Assembly: GCA_965601425.1 (NCBI GenBank) | Contig: CBFCWF010000025.1 | Location: forward strand, 1 to 27,970 | Reading direction: 5' to 3' | Origin: Thiosocius sp965601425 | Lineage (GTDB): Bacteria; Pseudomonadota; Gammaproteobacteria; Chromatiales; Chromatiaceae | DNA: 27,970 nt | Shown here: positions 7,048 through 14,377 of the stretch, one piece after another | Layout: every line of letters begins with the position of its first letter | How positions within the stretch are numbered: the stretch's first letter is position 1 | Notes under the pieces: model-generated | Told to the model about the DNA's origin: nothing | Databases searched by the model: none | The model's input: the letters and a program-made list of their open reading frames with translations, nothing else | Made by a program: the position numbers and the translations under genes

Positions 7048-7827
7048 ATGAGTCCAACACACTGGTGCCGGGTGGTGGTCGACGGGCGGCCGAGCTTGGG
7101 ACGGATCGAGGGCGATCAGATCGCACTGTGCGACGGCGAGCTGTTCGGCGCACCGGTGGCAAACGGCCGCCGAGTCCCCACCGCAGACGCGGTCTGGCTT
7201 CCCCCTGTGGAACCACGCCAGTTCCTCGGCCTCTGGAACAATTTTCACGAGCGACAGCAGAAGGAAGGGACCCGAATCCCCGACTATCCGCTGTTTTTCG
7301 TCAAGCTCGGCGAATCCCTGTCGGCCCATCAGCGCCCGATTCGTCGGCCGCCCGGCTTTCACGGGCGCGTCAAGTTTGAGGCGGAGCTCGGTATCGTGAT
7401 CGGCCGTCAATGTTTCCAGCCGGCACGCGAGCAGGTCGACCGGTTCATTTTCGGCTACACCTGTGTCAACGACGTCACCGCACCCGAGTCCCTGTTTGCG
7501 AACGATGAGTTCCATCAATGGTGCCGCAGCAAGAGCCTGCCGGGATTCGGCCCGATTGGCCCGACGATCGCGACCGGGATCGACCCGGCCGGGCTGCGTG
7601 TGCGTGGGATACTCGATGGCGAGGTCAAACAGGATTACCCGGTCAGCGACATGATTTTTGCGCCACAGGAGATCGTCTGGCACATCGGCCGTGAAATCGC
7701 GCTCTACCCCGGCGACGTGATCGCATGCGGCACCTCGGTCGGGGCAGTCGATATCGCAGACGGCCAGACCATCGTGGTCGAAATCCCCGGGGTGGGCAGC
7801 CTCAGCAACAGGCTGGATCAGACCTGA
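7048..7827 (+). CDS. Fumarylacetoacetate hydrolase (FAH) family protein
   Basis: This is a member of the FAH superfamily, metal-dependent enzymes that cleave or decarboxylate C-C bonds of 2-oxo/diketo acids or isomerise such compounds. The 259-residue protein has a short N-terminal domain (1-55). The catalytic FAH fold follows from PRQFLGLWNNFHER. Likely metal ligands are Glu111 and Glu113 (KFEAELGIVIG) and Asp142 (GYTCVNDVTA). GPIGPTIAT and DVIACGTSVGA (about 223-233) form the substrate loop seen in the family. It matches the general 2-hydroxyhepta-2,4-diene-1,7-dioate isomerase/oxaloacetate tautomerase-like branch, but the substrate cannot be told from sequence. The gene starts 12 bp after pgm with a GAGG-type ribosome site overlapping the pgm stop, so the two are probably one transcript. 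Confidence 0.88.
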   Translation: MSPTHWCRVVVDGRPSLGRIEGDQIALCDGELFGAPVANGRRVPTADAVWLPPVEPRQFLGLWNNFHERQQKEGTRIPDYPLFFVKLGESLSAHQRPIRRPPGFHGRVKFEAELGIVIGRQCFQPAREQVDRFIFGYTCVNDVTAPESLFANDEFHQWCRSKSLPGFGPIGPTIATGIDPAGLRVRGILDGEVKQDYPVSDMIFAPQEIVWHIGREIALYPGDVIACGTSVGAVDIADGQTIVVEIPGVGSLSNRLDQT

Positions 7828-7938
7828 TCGCAACGAATCGGGCGTTAGGCCTGCGACCGAGGCCGCGGATGCCAACCTCTCCTCTGGTAGGGCGCGCTGA
7901 CGCATCCTCCGGAAACCACTGGAACGGACCTGCTGCGT

Positions 7939-8763
7939 TCAGTAGTCCCGACCGACACCCACGCGCTGCATGATCTCGATCGCGAGCTCCTCGATCGATA
8001 CCGCAGTGCTGTCCAGGTACGGTATCGCGTGACTGCGAAACAGCCCCAGTGCGGCCGCGACCTCTGTGCGACACTGCGCCAGGCTCGCATAATCGGAACC
8101 GGGACGGCGCTCCTCGCGAATACGGTGCAGGCGGTCCGGTGAAATGGTCAACCCGAAAAGGCGGTCACGGTGCTCGACCAGTGACTTGGGCAGCCTCGCG
8201 TGCAGAAAATCTTGCTCGGTCAGTGGCCAGTTCGCGGCGCGCACCGCGTACTGCATCGCGAGGTAGAGGCAGGTCGGGGTCTTGCCGCTGCGCGAAACAC
8301 CGATCAGGATGAGGTCGGCGTCGTGCAAACCGCGCAATCGGGAGCCGTCGTCGAAATTGAGCGCGAAATTGACCGCGTCGACCCGCCGATCGTAGCGCGC
8401 CGGGTCGCCCATTCCATGGCTGCGCCCGATGTGTCCACTGTGCGGGATGCCGATCGCCGCGGACAGCGCCGGGAGGTAGGTGTCGAAGATGTCGAACACC
8501 TGCGCATCCGCCCGCTTTATCCGATCGCGCAGCGCCAGGTCAACGATACTGGAGAAAACCACGGGCGGTGCACCGTCGTCGCGGGCGGCGGCGTTGATCT
8601 CGCGCACCGCGGACTCGATCTTCGCCGGCCCGTCGAGAAAGGGCAGCACCACCCGTTCGCAGCAATGGCCGTCGAACTGCGTCATCAGTGTCCGGACCAG
8701 GTTCTCCAGCGTGATGCCGGTGCGATCGGAGACCAGGAACAGGGTGCGCGGCTGGTTTGCCAT
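7939..8763 (-). CDS. ppsR: PEP synthase regulatory protein, bifunctional kinase/pyrophosphorylase (DUF299)
   Basis: PpsR inactivates phosphoenolpyruvate synthase by ADP-dependent phosphorylation of a threonine and reactivates it by phosphate-dependent dephosphorylation, thus setting gluconeogenic flux. The 274-residue product opens with TLFLVSDRTGITLENL, the DUF299 N-terminal motif. The P-loop GVSRSGKTP is at 155-163, followed by TCLYLAMQYAVRAANWPL; GLTISPDRLHRIREERRPGS is another conserved stretch. The ATG has GGAG about 6 nt upstream. In many gammaproteobacteria the gene sits divergent from ppsA; here its divergent neighbour is glcD, 132 bp away, and no ppsA is in the window. The closely related pyruvate,phosphate dikinase regulator (PDRP) cannot be wholly excluded. 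Confidence 0.92.
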   Translation of the reverse strand: MANQPRTLFLVSDRTGITLENLVRTLMTQFDGHCCERVVLPFLDGPAKIESAVREINAAARDDGAPPVVFSSIVDLALRDRIKRADAQVFDIFDTYLPALSAAIGIPHSGHIGRSHGMGDPARYDRRVDAVNFALNFDDGSRLRGLHDADLILIGVSRSGKTPTCLYLAMQYAVRAANWPLTEQDFLHARLPKSLVEHRDRLFGLTISPDRLHRIREERRPGSDYASLAQCRTEVAAALGLFRSHAIPYLDSTAVSIEELAIEIMQRVGVGRDY

Positions 8764-8853
8764 TGGGTTCTCCGTGCTTGCCGCGCACGCCTTTCGCGGC
8801 TCGCGACTCGGGGAATGTTAGCAAATGGCGCCTGCCAGCCAATGGCGCGCGTC

Positions 8854-8881
8854 GTCCGGGGCCCGCGCGGCGGACTTTTTT
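8854..8881 (+). terminator. Terminator-like hairpin with T6 in the glcD leader
   Basis: GTCCG (8854-8858) and CGGAC (8871-8875) pair perfectly around a 12-nt GC-rich loop, followed at once by six T. It has the form of an intrinsic terminator on the plus strand. It ends only 14 nt before the glcD ATG, between divergent genes, so no upstream plus-strand gene needs it. Attenuation of glcDE is one reading. The stem is short and the assignment is tentative. Confidence 0.45.
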
Positions 8882-8895
8882 GCGACAATGCAGCG

Positions 8896-10371
8896 ATGCA
8901 AGCGATCGATCTGACAAAACGACGCGAGGTACTGTCCGCGCGACTGCGCCCGGTGCTCGACGCGGCCTATGTGCTGAGTTCGCCCGAGGAACTCAAACCC
9001 TACGAGTGCGATGGCCTGGCGGCCTATCGGGTGGTTCCGCTGCTCGTCGTGCTACCCGGCAGCACCGAGGAGGTGCAGGCTGTGCTGCGCATCTGCAACG
9101 AGCTCAGGGTGCCGGTGGTCGCGCGGGGTGCGGGTACCGGGCTGTCCGGCGGGGCACTGCCGATCGAGGACGGCTTGCTGTTGAGCCTCGCCAGGCTCAA
9201 TAACATCCTGACGATCGAACCGGACAATTGCCGAGCCCGCGTGCAGCCGGGCGTGCGCAATCTCGCGATCAGCGAGGCGGCAAGACCGCACGGCCTGTAC
9301 TACGCGCCGGATCCCTCATCGCAGATCGCCTGCTCGATCGGGGGCAATGTCGCAGAAAACGCGGGCGGCGTGCATTGTCTGAAGTACGGCCTGACCGTCA
9401 ACAACCTGCTCGCGGTCGAGGTGATCACGATCGAGGGCGAGCGGGTGACGTTCGGCGGGGGAGGACTCGACGGCCCGGGTTACGACCTGCTGGCGCTCGT
9501 CACCGGCTCGGAGGGGATGCTGGGCGTGGTCGTCGAGGTGACGGTCAAGCTGCTGCCGATTCCGCAACGTGCCCAGGTGGCGCTCGCGGCGTTCGACGAC
9601 GTCGCGACGGCCGGCCAGGCGGTCGCGGACATCATCGCGGCAGGCATCCTGCCGGCCGGACTTGAGATGATGGACAACCCCGCGATTCGCGCAGCCGAGG
9701 ACTTCGCGCATGCCGGTTACCCGACCGGCGCGGCCGCGATCCTGTTGTGCGAGGTCGACGGCGGCAACGAAGAGGTGTCGGAGGATATCGCCCGCGTGCG
9801 TCAGCGCCTGCTCGACTCGGGCGCGACCGAGGTGCGCACGGCAGACGACGATGACGAGCGGGCACGCTTCTGGGCCGGACGCAAGTCGGCGTTCCCTGCG
9901 GTCGTGCGCATCTCCCCTGACTACTACTGCATGGACGGCACCATCCCACGCAAGCACCTGCCGCGGGTGCTCGGCGAAATTGCGCGCTACTCGGCGGAGT
10001 CCGGTCTGCGCGTGGCGAACGTGTTCCATGCGGGCGATGGCAACCTGCACCCGCTGATCCTGTACGACGCCAACATCCCGGGTGAACTCGCGCTGGCCGA
10101 GGAGGTAGGCGGACGCATTCTGGAACTTTGCGTCGAGGTGGGCGGCACCATCACCGGCGAGCACGGGGTCGGCCTGGAGAAAATCGACCAGATGTGCGCG
10201 CAGTTCCCGCCCGAGGAACTGCAGCTGTTCCACGAAGTCAAGGCAGTATTCGACCGGCACGGGCTGCTCAATCCGGGCAAGGCCATCCCGACCCTGAATC
10301 GCTGCGCCGAATTCGGTGCGATGCACGTGCACAAAGGCGACCTGCGTTTCCCGCATCTGGAGCGGTTCTGA
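8896..10371 (+). CDS. glcD: Glycolate oxidase, FAD-linked subunit GlcD
   Basis: GlcD is the catalytic flavoprotein of glycolate oxidase (glycolate to glyoxylate). The start was set at the ATG at 8896 (MQAIDLTKRREVL), giving 491 residues against 499 in E. coli; the open frame continues upstream to 8200, but that part is antisense to ppsR. The FAD-binding type-4 domain covers about 48-230, with VVLPGSTEEVQAVL, ARGAGTGLSGGALP and IGGNVAENAGGVHCLKYG. The C-terminal FAD-oxidase domain has the HAGDGNLHP motif and GGTITGEHGVGLEK, followed by FDRHGLLNPGKAIP. Related D-lactate dehydrogenases share these domains, but the adjoining glcE supports glycolate oxidase. No clear ribosome-binding site precedes the ATG, and a hairpin plus T-tract lies just upstream. 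It overlaps glcE by 1 nt. Confidence 0.92.
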   Translation: MQAIDLTKRREVLSARLRPVLDAAYVLSSPEELKPYECDGLAAYRVVPLLVVLPGSTEEVQAVLRICNELRVPVVARGAGTGLSGGALPIEDGLLLSLARLNNILTIEPDNCRARVQPGVRNLAISEAARPHGLYYAPDPSSQIACSIGGNVAENAGGVHCLKYGLTVNNLLAVEVITIEGERVTFGGGGLDGPGYDLLALVTGSEGMLGVVVEVTVKLLPIPQRAQVALAAFDDVATAGQAVADIIAAGILPAGLEMMDNPAIRAAEDFAHAGYPTGAAAILLCEVDGGNEEVSEDIARVRQRLLDSGATEVRTADDDDERARFWAGRKSAFPAVVRISPDYYCMDGTIPRKHLPRVLGEIARYSAESGLRVANVFHAGDGNLHPLILYDANIPGELALAEEVGGRILELCVEVGGTITGEHGVGLEKIDQMCAQFPPEELQLFHEVKAVFDRHGLLNPGKAIPTLNRCAEFGAMHVHKGDLRFPHLERF

Positions 10372-11432
10372 TGGCCGATCGCGACCTCTCGGGCGACCTG
10401 GCCGCTCAGGTACGCGAGGCCGCCAACCGCGGGCAGGCGTTGCGCGTGGTCGGCCACGACAGCAAGGGCTTTTACGGCCATTCGGTGCCCGGCGACAGGC
10501 TCGATATCGCCAAGCATCGCGGCGTCGTCAGCTACGAGCCCACGGAACTGGTGCTGACCGCACGCGCCGGAACCCCGGTGCCGCAAATCGAGTTACTGCT
10601 GGCCGAACACGGCCAGATGCTTGCGTTCGAACCCCCGGGCTTCGCCGGTACAGCGACGCTTGGCGGTGCGATCGCAGCCGGCCTGGGCGGTCCGCGCCGA
10701 CCCTGGGGCGGTGCACCCCGTGACCTGCTGCTGGGCGTCACGCTGCTCGACGGCCGCGGGCGTATCCTGCGTTTCGGCGGCGAGGTCATGAAGAACGTCG
10801 CCGGCTATGACCTGTCGCGCCTGATGGCCGGCGCGCTCGGCACGCTGGGGGTGTTGCTGGAGGTCTCGATCAAGGTCCTGCCGGCGCCCGCGCTCGAGCG
10901 CAGCCTGACCCTGACGCTGTCGCGCGACCGGGCGCTGGCCCTGATGCGCGATCTGGCTCGACAGCCGGCACCCCTGTCCGGCGCCTGCCACCTGGACGAG
11001 CGGCTGCATCTGCGCCTGTCGGGGAACGCCGCAAGCGTGACGGCCTGGGAAGCACAGATAGGCGGCGAAACCGGTGCCGGCAACGAATTCTGGCGCGATC
11101 TACGCGACCAACGTCTGCCCTATTTCGACTCAGAGCGTCCACTGTGGCGTCTGTCGGTCCCACCGGCCACGCCACGACTGGCGTGTGAACAACAGGTGTT
11201 GACCGACTGGGCCGGTGCGCAGCGCTGGGTGTACAGCGACTGCAGTGCAGACGCTATTCGGGCCGAGGTCGCAAAAGTCGGGGGACATGCCATACTTTTT
11301 CGCCATGGCGAAGCTGAGACACCGGTATTCCACCCGCTCGACGAGGTGCAAGAAAGGGTGCAGCGCGGACTCAAGCAGGTATTCGACCCGCAGCGGATCC
11401 TCAATCCGGGCCGGCAGTACCCGGCGCTGTAG
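10371..11432 (+). CDS. glcE: Glycolate oxidase, FAD-binding subunit GlcE
   Basis: GlcE is the second FAD-binding-domain subunit of the GlcDEF complex. The start is the ATG at 10371, whose A is the last base of the glcD TGA (TGATG), so translation is coupled; GGAG lies 8 nt upstream. The 353-residue product matches E. coli GlcE (350). Motifs include ELVLTARAGTPVPQIELLL, FAGTATLGGAIAAGLGGPRRPWGG, and GGEVMKNVAGYDLSRLMAGALGTLGVL (the family's flavin-domain signature). The end is VFDPQRILNPGRQYP. GlcE lacks the C-terminal oxidase domain, as expected. The iron-sulfur subunit glcF normally follows, but here the next 315 bp hold only a small frame and then a dihydrolipoyl-dehydrogenase-like gene. 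Confidence 0.93.
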   Translation: MADRDLSGDLAAQVREAANRGQALRVVGHDSKGFYGHSVPGDRLDIAKHRGVVSYEPTELVLTARAGTPVPQIELLLAEHGQMLAFEPPGFAGTATLGGAIAAGLGGPRRPWGGAPRDLLLGVTLLDGRGRILRFGGEVMKNVAGYDLSRLMAGALGTLGVLLEVSIKVLPAPALERSLTLTLSRDRALALMRDLARQPAPLSGACHLDERLHLRLSGNAASVTAWEAQIGGETGAGNEFWRDLRDQRLPYFDSERPLWRLSVPPATPRLACEQQVLTDWAGAQRWVYSDCSADAIRAEVAKVGGHAILFRHGEAETPVFHPLDEVQERVQRGLKQVFDPQRILNPGRQYPAL

Positions 11433-11442
11433 CCGGATCGCG

Positions 11443-11682
11443 TTGCTCTGCGCGACGCTGATGCTGCCGCACGCGGCAAACGCATTCTTCTGTTTCAAAC
11501 CCGGGCCCGACCACAGGGCCTTTGGGCGATCGATGCCCTACCCGGCCGCCGTCTACCGACTGCCGGCCTATCGCCTGCCGCCGATCATGCCGCGCCAGGC
11601 GCCACCGACATCCGCCAGCACGCGCCCGCGGCGTGCACCGGCGCCGCTGAGTTGGCGCCCGGTGGATTACCGTCCTCGATAG
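11443..11682 (+). CDS. Possible small secreted Pro/Tyr/Arg-rich protein
   Basis: I do not recognise this gene. The frame is open past glcE and reads, from an optional TTG at 11443, LLCATLMLPHAANA then FFCFKPGPDHRAF, about 79 residues in all. The first part looks like a signal-peptide hydrophobic core with an ANA cleavage site. RRCSRIA just before it would supply a basic n-region if translation began upstream; the nearest in-frame ATG is at 11305, inside glcE. The mature part is rich in Pro, Tyr and Arg, with PYPAAVYRLPAYRLPP. It could be a small periplasmic protein translated with glcE. Against it: no good start or ribosome site, and the upper part of the frame is simply the glcE shadow. Confidence 0.4.
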   Translation: MLCATLMLPHAANAFFCFKPGPDHRAFGRSMPYPAAVYRLPAYRLPPIMPRQAPPTSASTRPRRAPAPLSWRPVDYRPR

Positions 11683-11684
11683 GC

Positions 11685-11714
11685 CTGAATCATCCCGGCC
11701 CGAACGGTTAAAAT
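11685..11714 (+). promoter_or_regulatory. Candidate promoter of the dihydrolipoyl-dehydrogenase-like gene
   Basis: CTGAAT (11685-11690) and TAAAAT (11709-11714) are 18 bp apart, giving a start near 11721. The -10 is good and the -35 weak. The element lies within the terminator hairpin, so transcription from it and termination through it would share bases. Confidence 0.35.
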
Positions 11715-11729
11715 GATGGCCGGTTTTTT
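11695..11729 (+). terminator. Probable intrinsic terminator of the glcDE transcript
   Basis: CCGGCC (11695-11700) pairs perfectly with GGCCGG (11718-11723) around a 17-nt loop, followed directly by six T. It lies 12 bp after the small frame's stop and ends 18 nt before the GTG start of the next gene. The long loop contains TAAAAT, which may be the -10 of the downstream gene. Confidence 0.5.
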
Positions 11730-11747
11730 AGACGCAGAGGTTTCCAC

Positions 11748-13160
11748 GTGGAAGAGCGCCAGGTAGACGTCGCGATCATCGGTTCGGGCAGCGCTGGACT
11801 GTATGCGATGGGGCGGGTCCGGCCATCGGGCAAGTCCGTTGTGCTGATCAATGGCGGTGAACTCGGCACAACATGTGCCCGGGTCGGCTGTATGCCGTCC
11901 AAGGCGGTGATACAGGTGGCCGAGGACTTTCATCGCCGCGGGGTGTTCAAGCGGTTCGGACTGGAGGGCGAGGCTGGGCTGAACCTCGATGTCAGCGAGG
12001 CCATGGGCTATGTCCAGGACCTGCGCGACATGTTCGTCGAGCGGGTCGTCTCGAACAGTACCGACCGCATGCCTGAGGGCATGTTCGTCGCGGGCTACGC
12101 ACATTTCGTCGAACCCAACGTGCTCCAGATGCAGGACGGCCAGCGTATTCGTGCCAGCCGGGTGATCGTCGCGACCGGCTCACGTCCTATCGTCCCGCCG
12201 GCCTGGGACGCGTTCCGCGACCGCATCATCACCACCGACGAGTTTTTCGAGTTGGAGGAACTACCGCCGTCGATCGCGGTTGTCGGTCTCGGCGTGGTTG
12301 GCCTGGAACTCGGCCAATCGCTGCATCGCCTGGGCTGCAAGGTGGTCGGCGTGGACCTCAGTGATGCGATCGGCGGCCTGAGCGACCCGGCAGTGATCAA
12401 GTCGGCGATCGAGATCATCGGCAAAGAGTTCCCTCTGTGGCTGGGCCACGGCGCGGAGATCAGCGAAGGGGCCGACGGGAGGCTGAAGGTCAGCGCGGGC
12501 GAGGACAGCATCGAGGTCGACCGGGTGTTCGCCGGCATTGGACGCCAGCCGAACGTGGAAAAGCTCGGCCTGGACGTGATCGGCGCACCGGTCGACGACC
12601 GCGGGATCCCGCTCTATGACCCCAACACGATGCAGGTCGGCGATCTGCCGGTCTTTCTCGCCGGCGATGTGACCGGGGAGCGGCCTTTGCTGCACGAGGC
12701 CGGTGACGAGGGACGCATCGCCGGGCAGAACGCAGTCAGCGACCAAGTCACGGCCTACCGTCGCAAGACGCCGTTGAGCATCACCTTCTGCGATCCGAAC
12801 ATCGTCCAGGTCGGCCAGCGCCATGCCGATCTGGACCCGGACAGCACGGCCATCGGCGAGATGCAGATGGCGCCGGTGGGCCGCGCGCTGATCATGGCGA
12901 AGAACAAGGGCATCATTCGCGTCTATGCGGAAAAGGCGAGCGGCCGATTGCTCGGCGCCGAGATGATCTGCGCCAAGGCGGAGAACCTGGGGCATCTGTT
13001 GGCCTGGAGCATCCAGCAGGGACTGACGGTCGGCGATCTGTTGCGCATGCCGTTCTATCATCCGGTAATCGAGGAAGCGCTGCAGGCGGCGCTCTACGAC
13101 CTGTATGCAAAGGTCGACGCGAAAAACCCCGGCCCGATTACGGAACTGGCAACACGCTGA
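11748..13160 (+). CDS. Dihydrolipoyl dehydrogenase-like flavoprotein (class I disulfide oxidoreductase)
   Basis: Class I pyridine-nucleotide disulfide oxidoreductase; the nearest family is dihydrolipoyl dehydrogenase, which reoxidises lipoamide with NAD+. The start is GTG at 11748, with AGAGG 7 nt upstream. The 470-residue chain has the FAD-binding IIGSGSAGLYA (10-20) and the redox disulfide Cys43/Cys48 in GTTCARVGCMPSKA. IVATGSRP and the NAD-binding VVGLGVVGLELGQSLHRLG follow, then the second FAD motif VFLAGDVTGERPLLHEA. The C-terminal dimerisation domain holds the base FYHPVIEEAL, where His and the Glu five residues later fit the catalytic dyad. The CARVGC loop resembles the short soluble branch often annotated just as dihydrolipoamide dehydrogenase. 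No 2-oxoacid dehydrogenase, lipoate or glycine-cleavage gene is nearby, so the partner is unknown. Confidence 0.88.
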   Translation: MEERQVDVAIIGSGSAGLYAMGRVRPSGKSVVLINGGELGTTCARVGCMPSKAVIQVAEDFHRRGVFKRFGLEGEAGLNLDVSEAMGYVQDLRDMFVERVVSNSTDRMPEGMFVAGYAHFVEPNVLQMQDGQRIRASRVIVATGSRPIVPPAWDAFRDRIITTDEFFELEELPPSIAVVGLGVVGLELGQSLHRLGCKVVGVDLSDAIGGLSDPAVIKSAIEIIGKEFPLWLGHGAEISEGADGRLKVSAGEDSIEVDRVFAGIGRQPNVEKLGLDVIGAPVDDRGIPLYDPNTMQVGDLPVFLAGDVTGERPLLHEAGDEGRIAGQNAVSDQVTAYRRKTPLSITFCDPNIVQVGQRHADLDPDSTAIGEMQMAPVGRALIMAKNKGIIRVYAEKASGRLLGAEMICAKAENLGHLLAWSIQQGLTVGDLLRMPFYHPVIEEALQAALYDLYAKVDAKNPGPITELATR

Positions 13161-13179
13161 CCGGCGGATGCCGAAGCGC

Positions 13180-13198
13180 GCCGGCTTTTACCGCCGGC
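13180..13198. terminator. Weak bidirectional hairpin between convergent genes
   Basis: GCCGGC (13180-13185) and GCCGGC (13193-13198) form a perfect 6-bp stem with a T-rich 7-nt loop, in the 46-bp gap between two convergent genes. There is no T-tract, so the terminator role is inferred from position. Confidence 0.35.
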
Positions 13199-13206
13199 GG
13201 CCGCGC

Positions 13207-13710
13207 TCAGGCGCTCAGGATGCGCCAGGCCGCCAGCTTCCGCTCGAAGCTGTAGGTAGCATTGGCCGGACTGGTCGATGGCAGGCGGATCATCGGCAAC
13301 CGCCGCTGTGCGTCGGTCAACTGCGCACTGGCGTGCCGAAGGAAGGACTTCTCGGCCATCGCCCCGTTGAAATAGATCGCATGGACACCCGGGTGTGCCG
13401 CGAAAAACGCCGAAAAATCGTTCGGCACAATCGACGATTCAACGATATCGGCGTCGAGGCTGCCGCCCCGCGTACAGGTCTGCAGCACGTCCCAGACCGC
13501 GACCCGTCGCCGCACCAGCTGCGCGCAGCGCGCCGCATAGGCCAGCGAGCGGTCGATGCCGAACAGGTCCTCGATGATCGGCCAGAACGCGTTTCGTGGA
13601 TGCGCATAGTATTGCCGGGCAAGCAGAGACGCCTTACCCGGCATCGAGCCCAACAACAGCAGTCGCGCGTCGGCGGCCGCAATCGGTGGGAAGCCATGGA
13701 CCCTGCTCAT
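13207..13710 (-). CDS. DNA-deoxyinosine (hypoxanthine) glycosylase, UDG superfamily
   Basis: This base-excision repair enzyme, of the family 6 type in the uracil-DNA glycosylase superfamily, removes hypoxanthine that arises from adenine deamination. The ATG at 13710 (MSRVHGFPPIAA) was preferred. An upstream ATG at 13770 would overlap the regulator gene by 23 nt and add 20 non-family residues. The 167-residue product has LLGSMPGKASL (motif 1), YYAHPRNAFWPII with the Asn (residue 40) expected to be catalytic, VAVWDVLQTCTRGGSLDADI, IYFNGAMAEKSF, and LPSTSPANA (motif 2). It follows the FixJ-type gene by 37 bp on the same strand and may be co-transcribed with the two-component pair. No strong ribosome site is seen. 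Substrate choice is from family knowledge. Confidence 0.88.
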   Translation of the reverse strand: MSRVHGFPPIAAADARLLLLGSMPGKASLLARQYYAHPRNAFWPIIEDLFGIDRSLAYAARCAQLVRRRVAVWDVLQTCTRGGSLDADIVESSIVPNDFSAFFAAHPGVHAIYFNGAMAEKSFLRHASAQLTDAQRRLPMIRLPSTSPANATYSFERKLAAWRILSA

Positions 13711-13747
13711 CGCAAGCCGCTCATTGCGCGCAGGCGGCCGGCCGTGC

Positions 13748-14374
13748 TCAACCGTCGCCGCCGACGGCAAGCACCATACGCACCAGTTCGGCGAGCGATC
13801 CGGCCTGCATTTTCTCCATCACGCGCGCCCGATGGGCCTCGATGGTCTTGGCCGACACGCCGAGGGCATTGGCGATCTCCTTGTTGGATTTGCCCTCCGT
13901 AACCATCGCCATCACCTCGCGTTCGCGTGGCGTGAGGTTCGACAGGCGTTCGCGGATCTGGAGATGCTCCGAATCGTGCGAGCGCTGCTGCTCCTCGTAG
14001 CTGATCGCGCGCCGGATCGCATCGAGCAACACCTCGTCATTGAAGGGTTTCTCGATGAAATCGATCGCACCGCCCTTCATCGCCCGCACGGCCATCGGTA
14101 CGTCGCCGTGACCGGTGATGATGACCACCGGGATGCGAATACTTCTTTCCGTGAGGTGTTCCTGGAGCTCGAGACCGCTCATGCCCGGCATACGCACATC
14201 GAGCACGAGGCAGCCGGCACGACTCGGCTGATACTGGGCCAAGAACTCGTCGGCCGACGAAAAGCTCTCAACCTGCATGCCCACCGACTCGATCAGCCAT
14301 TTCAGCGAGTTGCGCATCGCCTGGTCGTCATCGACCACGAACACGGTGGCTTTGTTGAACGCTGTGTCAGACAT
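13748..14374 (-). CDS. FixJ/LuxR-type two-component response regulator
   Basis: This DNA-binding regulator is the partner of the kinase encoded directly upstream. The 208-residue product has a receiver domain (about 8-125) with acidic residues VVDDDQ, phosphoacceptor Asp59 in LVLDVRMPGMSG, the ITGHGD switch, and Lys109 in FIEKPF. A LuxR-type HTH (about 145-200) follows: LTPREREVMAMVTEGKSNKEIA and VSAKTIEAHRARVMEKM. This is the FixJ/TtrR/StyR branch. The ATG is 3 nt past the kinase stop codon, so expression is coupled. Targets cannot be read from the window; the glycosylase just downstream may be in the same operon rather than a target. Confidence 0.95.
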   Translation of the reverse strand: MSDTAFNKATVFVVDDDQAMRNSLKWLIESVGMQVESFSSADEFLAQYQPSRAGCLVLDVRMPGMSGLELQEHLTERSIRIPVVIITGHGDVPMAVRAMKGGAIDFIEKPFNDEVLLDAIRRAISYEEQQRSHDSEHLQIRERLSNLTPREREVMAMVTEGKSNKEIANALGVSAKTIEAHRARVMEKMQAGSLAELVRMVLAVGGDG

Positions 14375-14377
14375 ACT

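Noticed and set aside
6538..7905. Long minus-strand frame opposite pgm and the FAH gene
   Set aside because: Both plus-strand genes are clear; the antisense product has shadow composition and no motif.
8200..8895. Upstream in-frame extension of the glcD reading frame
   Set aside because: It is antisense to ppsR, and GlcD homology starts at the ATG at 8896.
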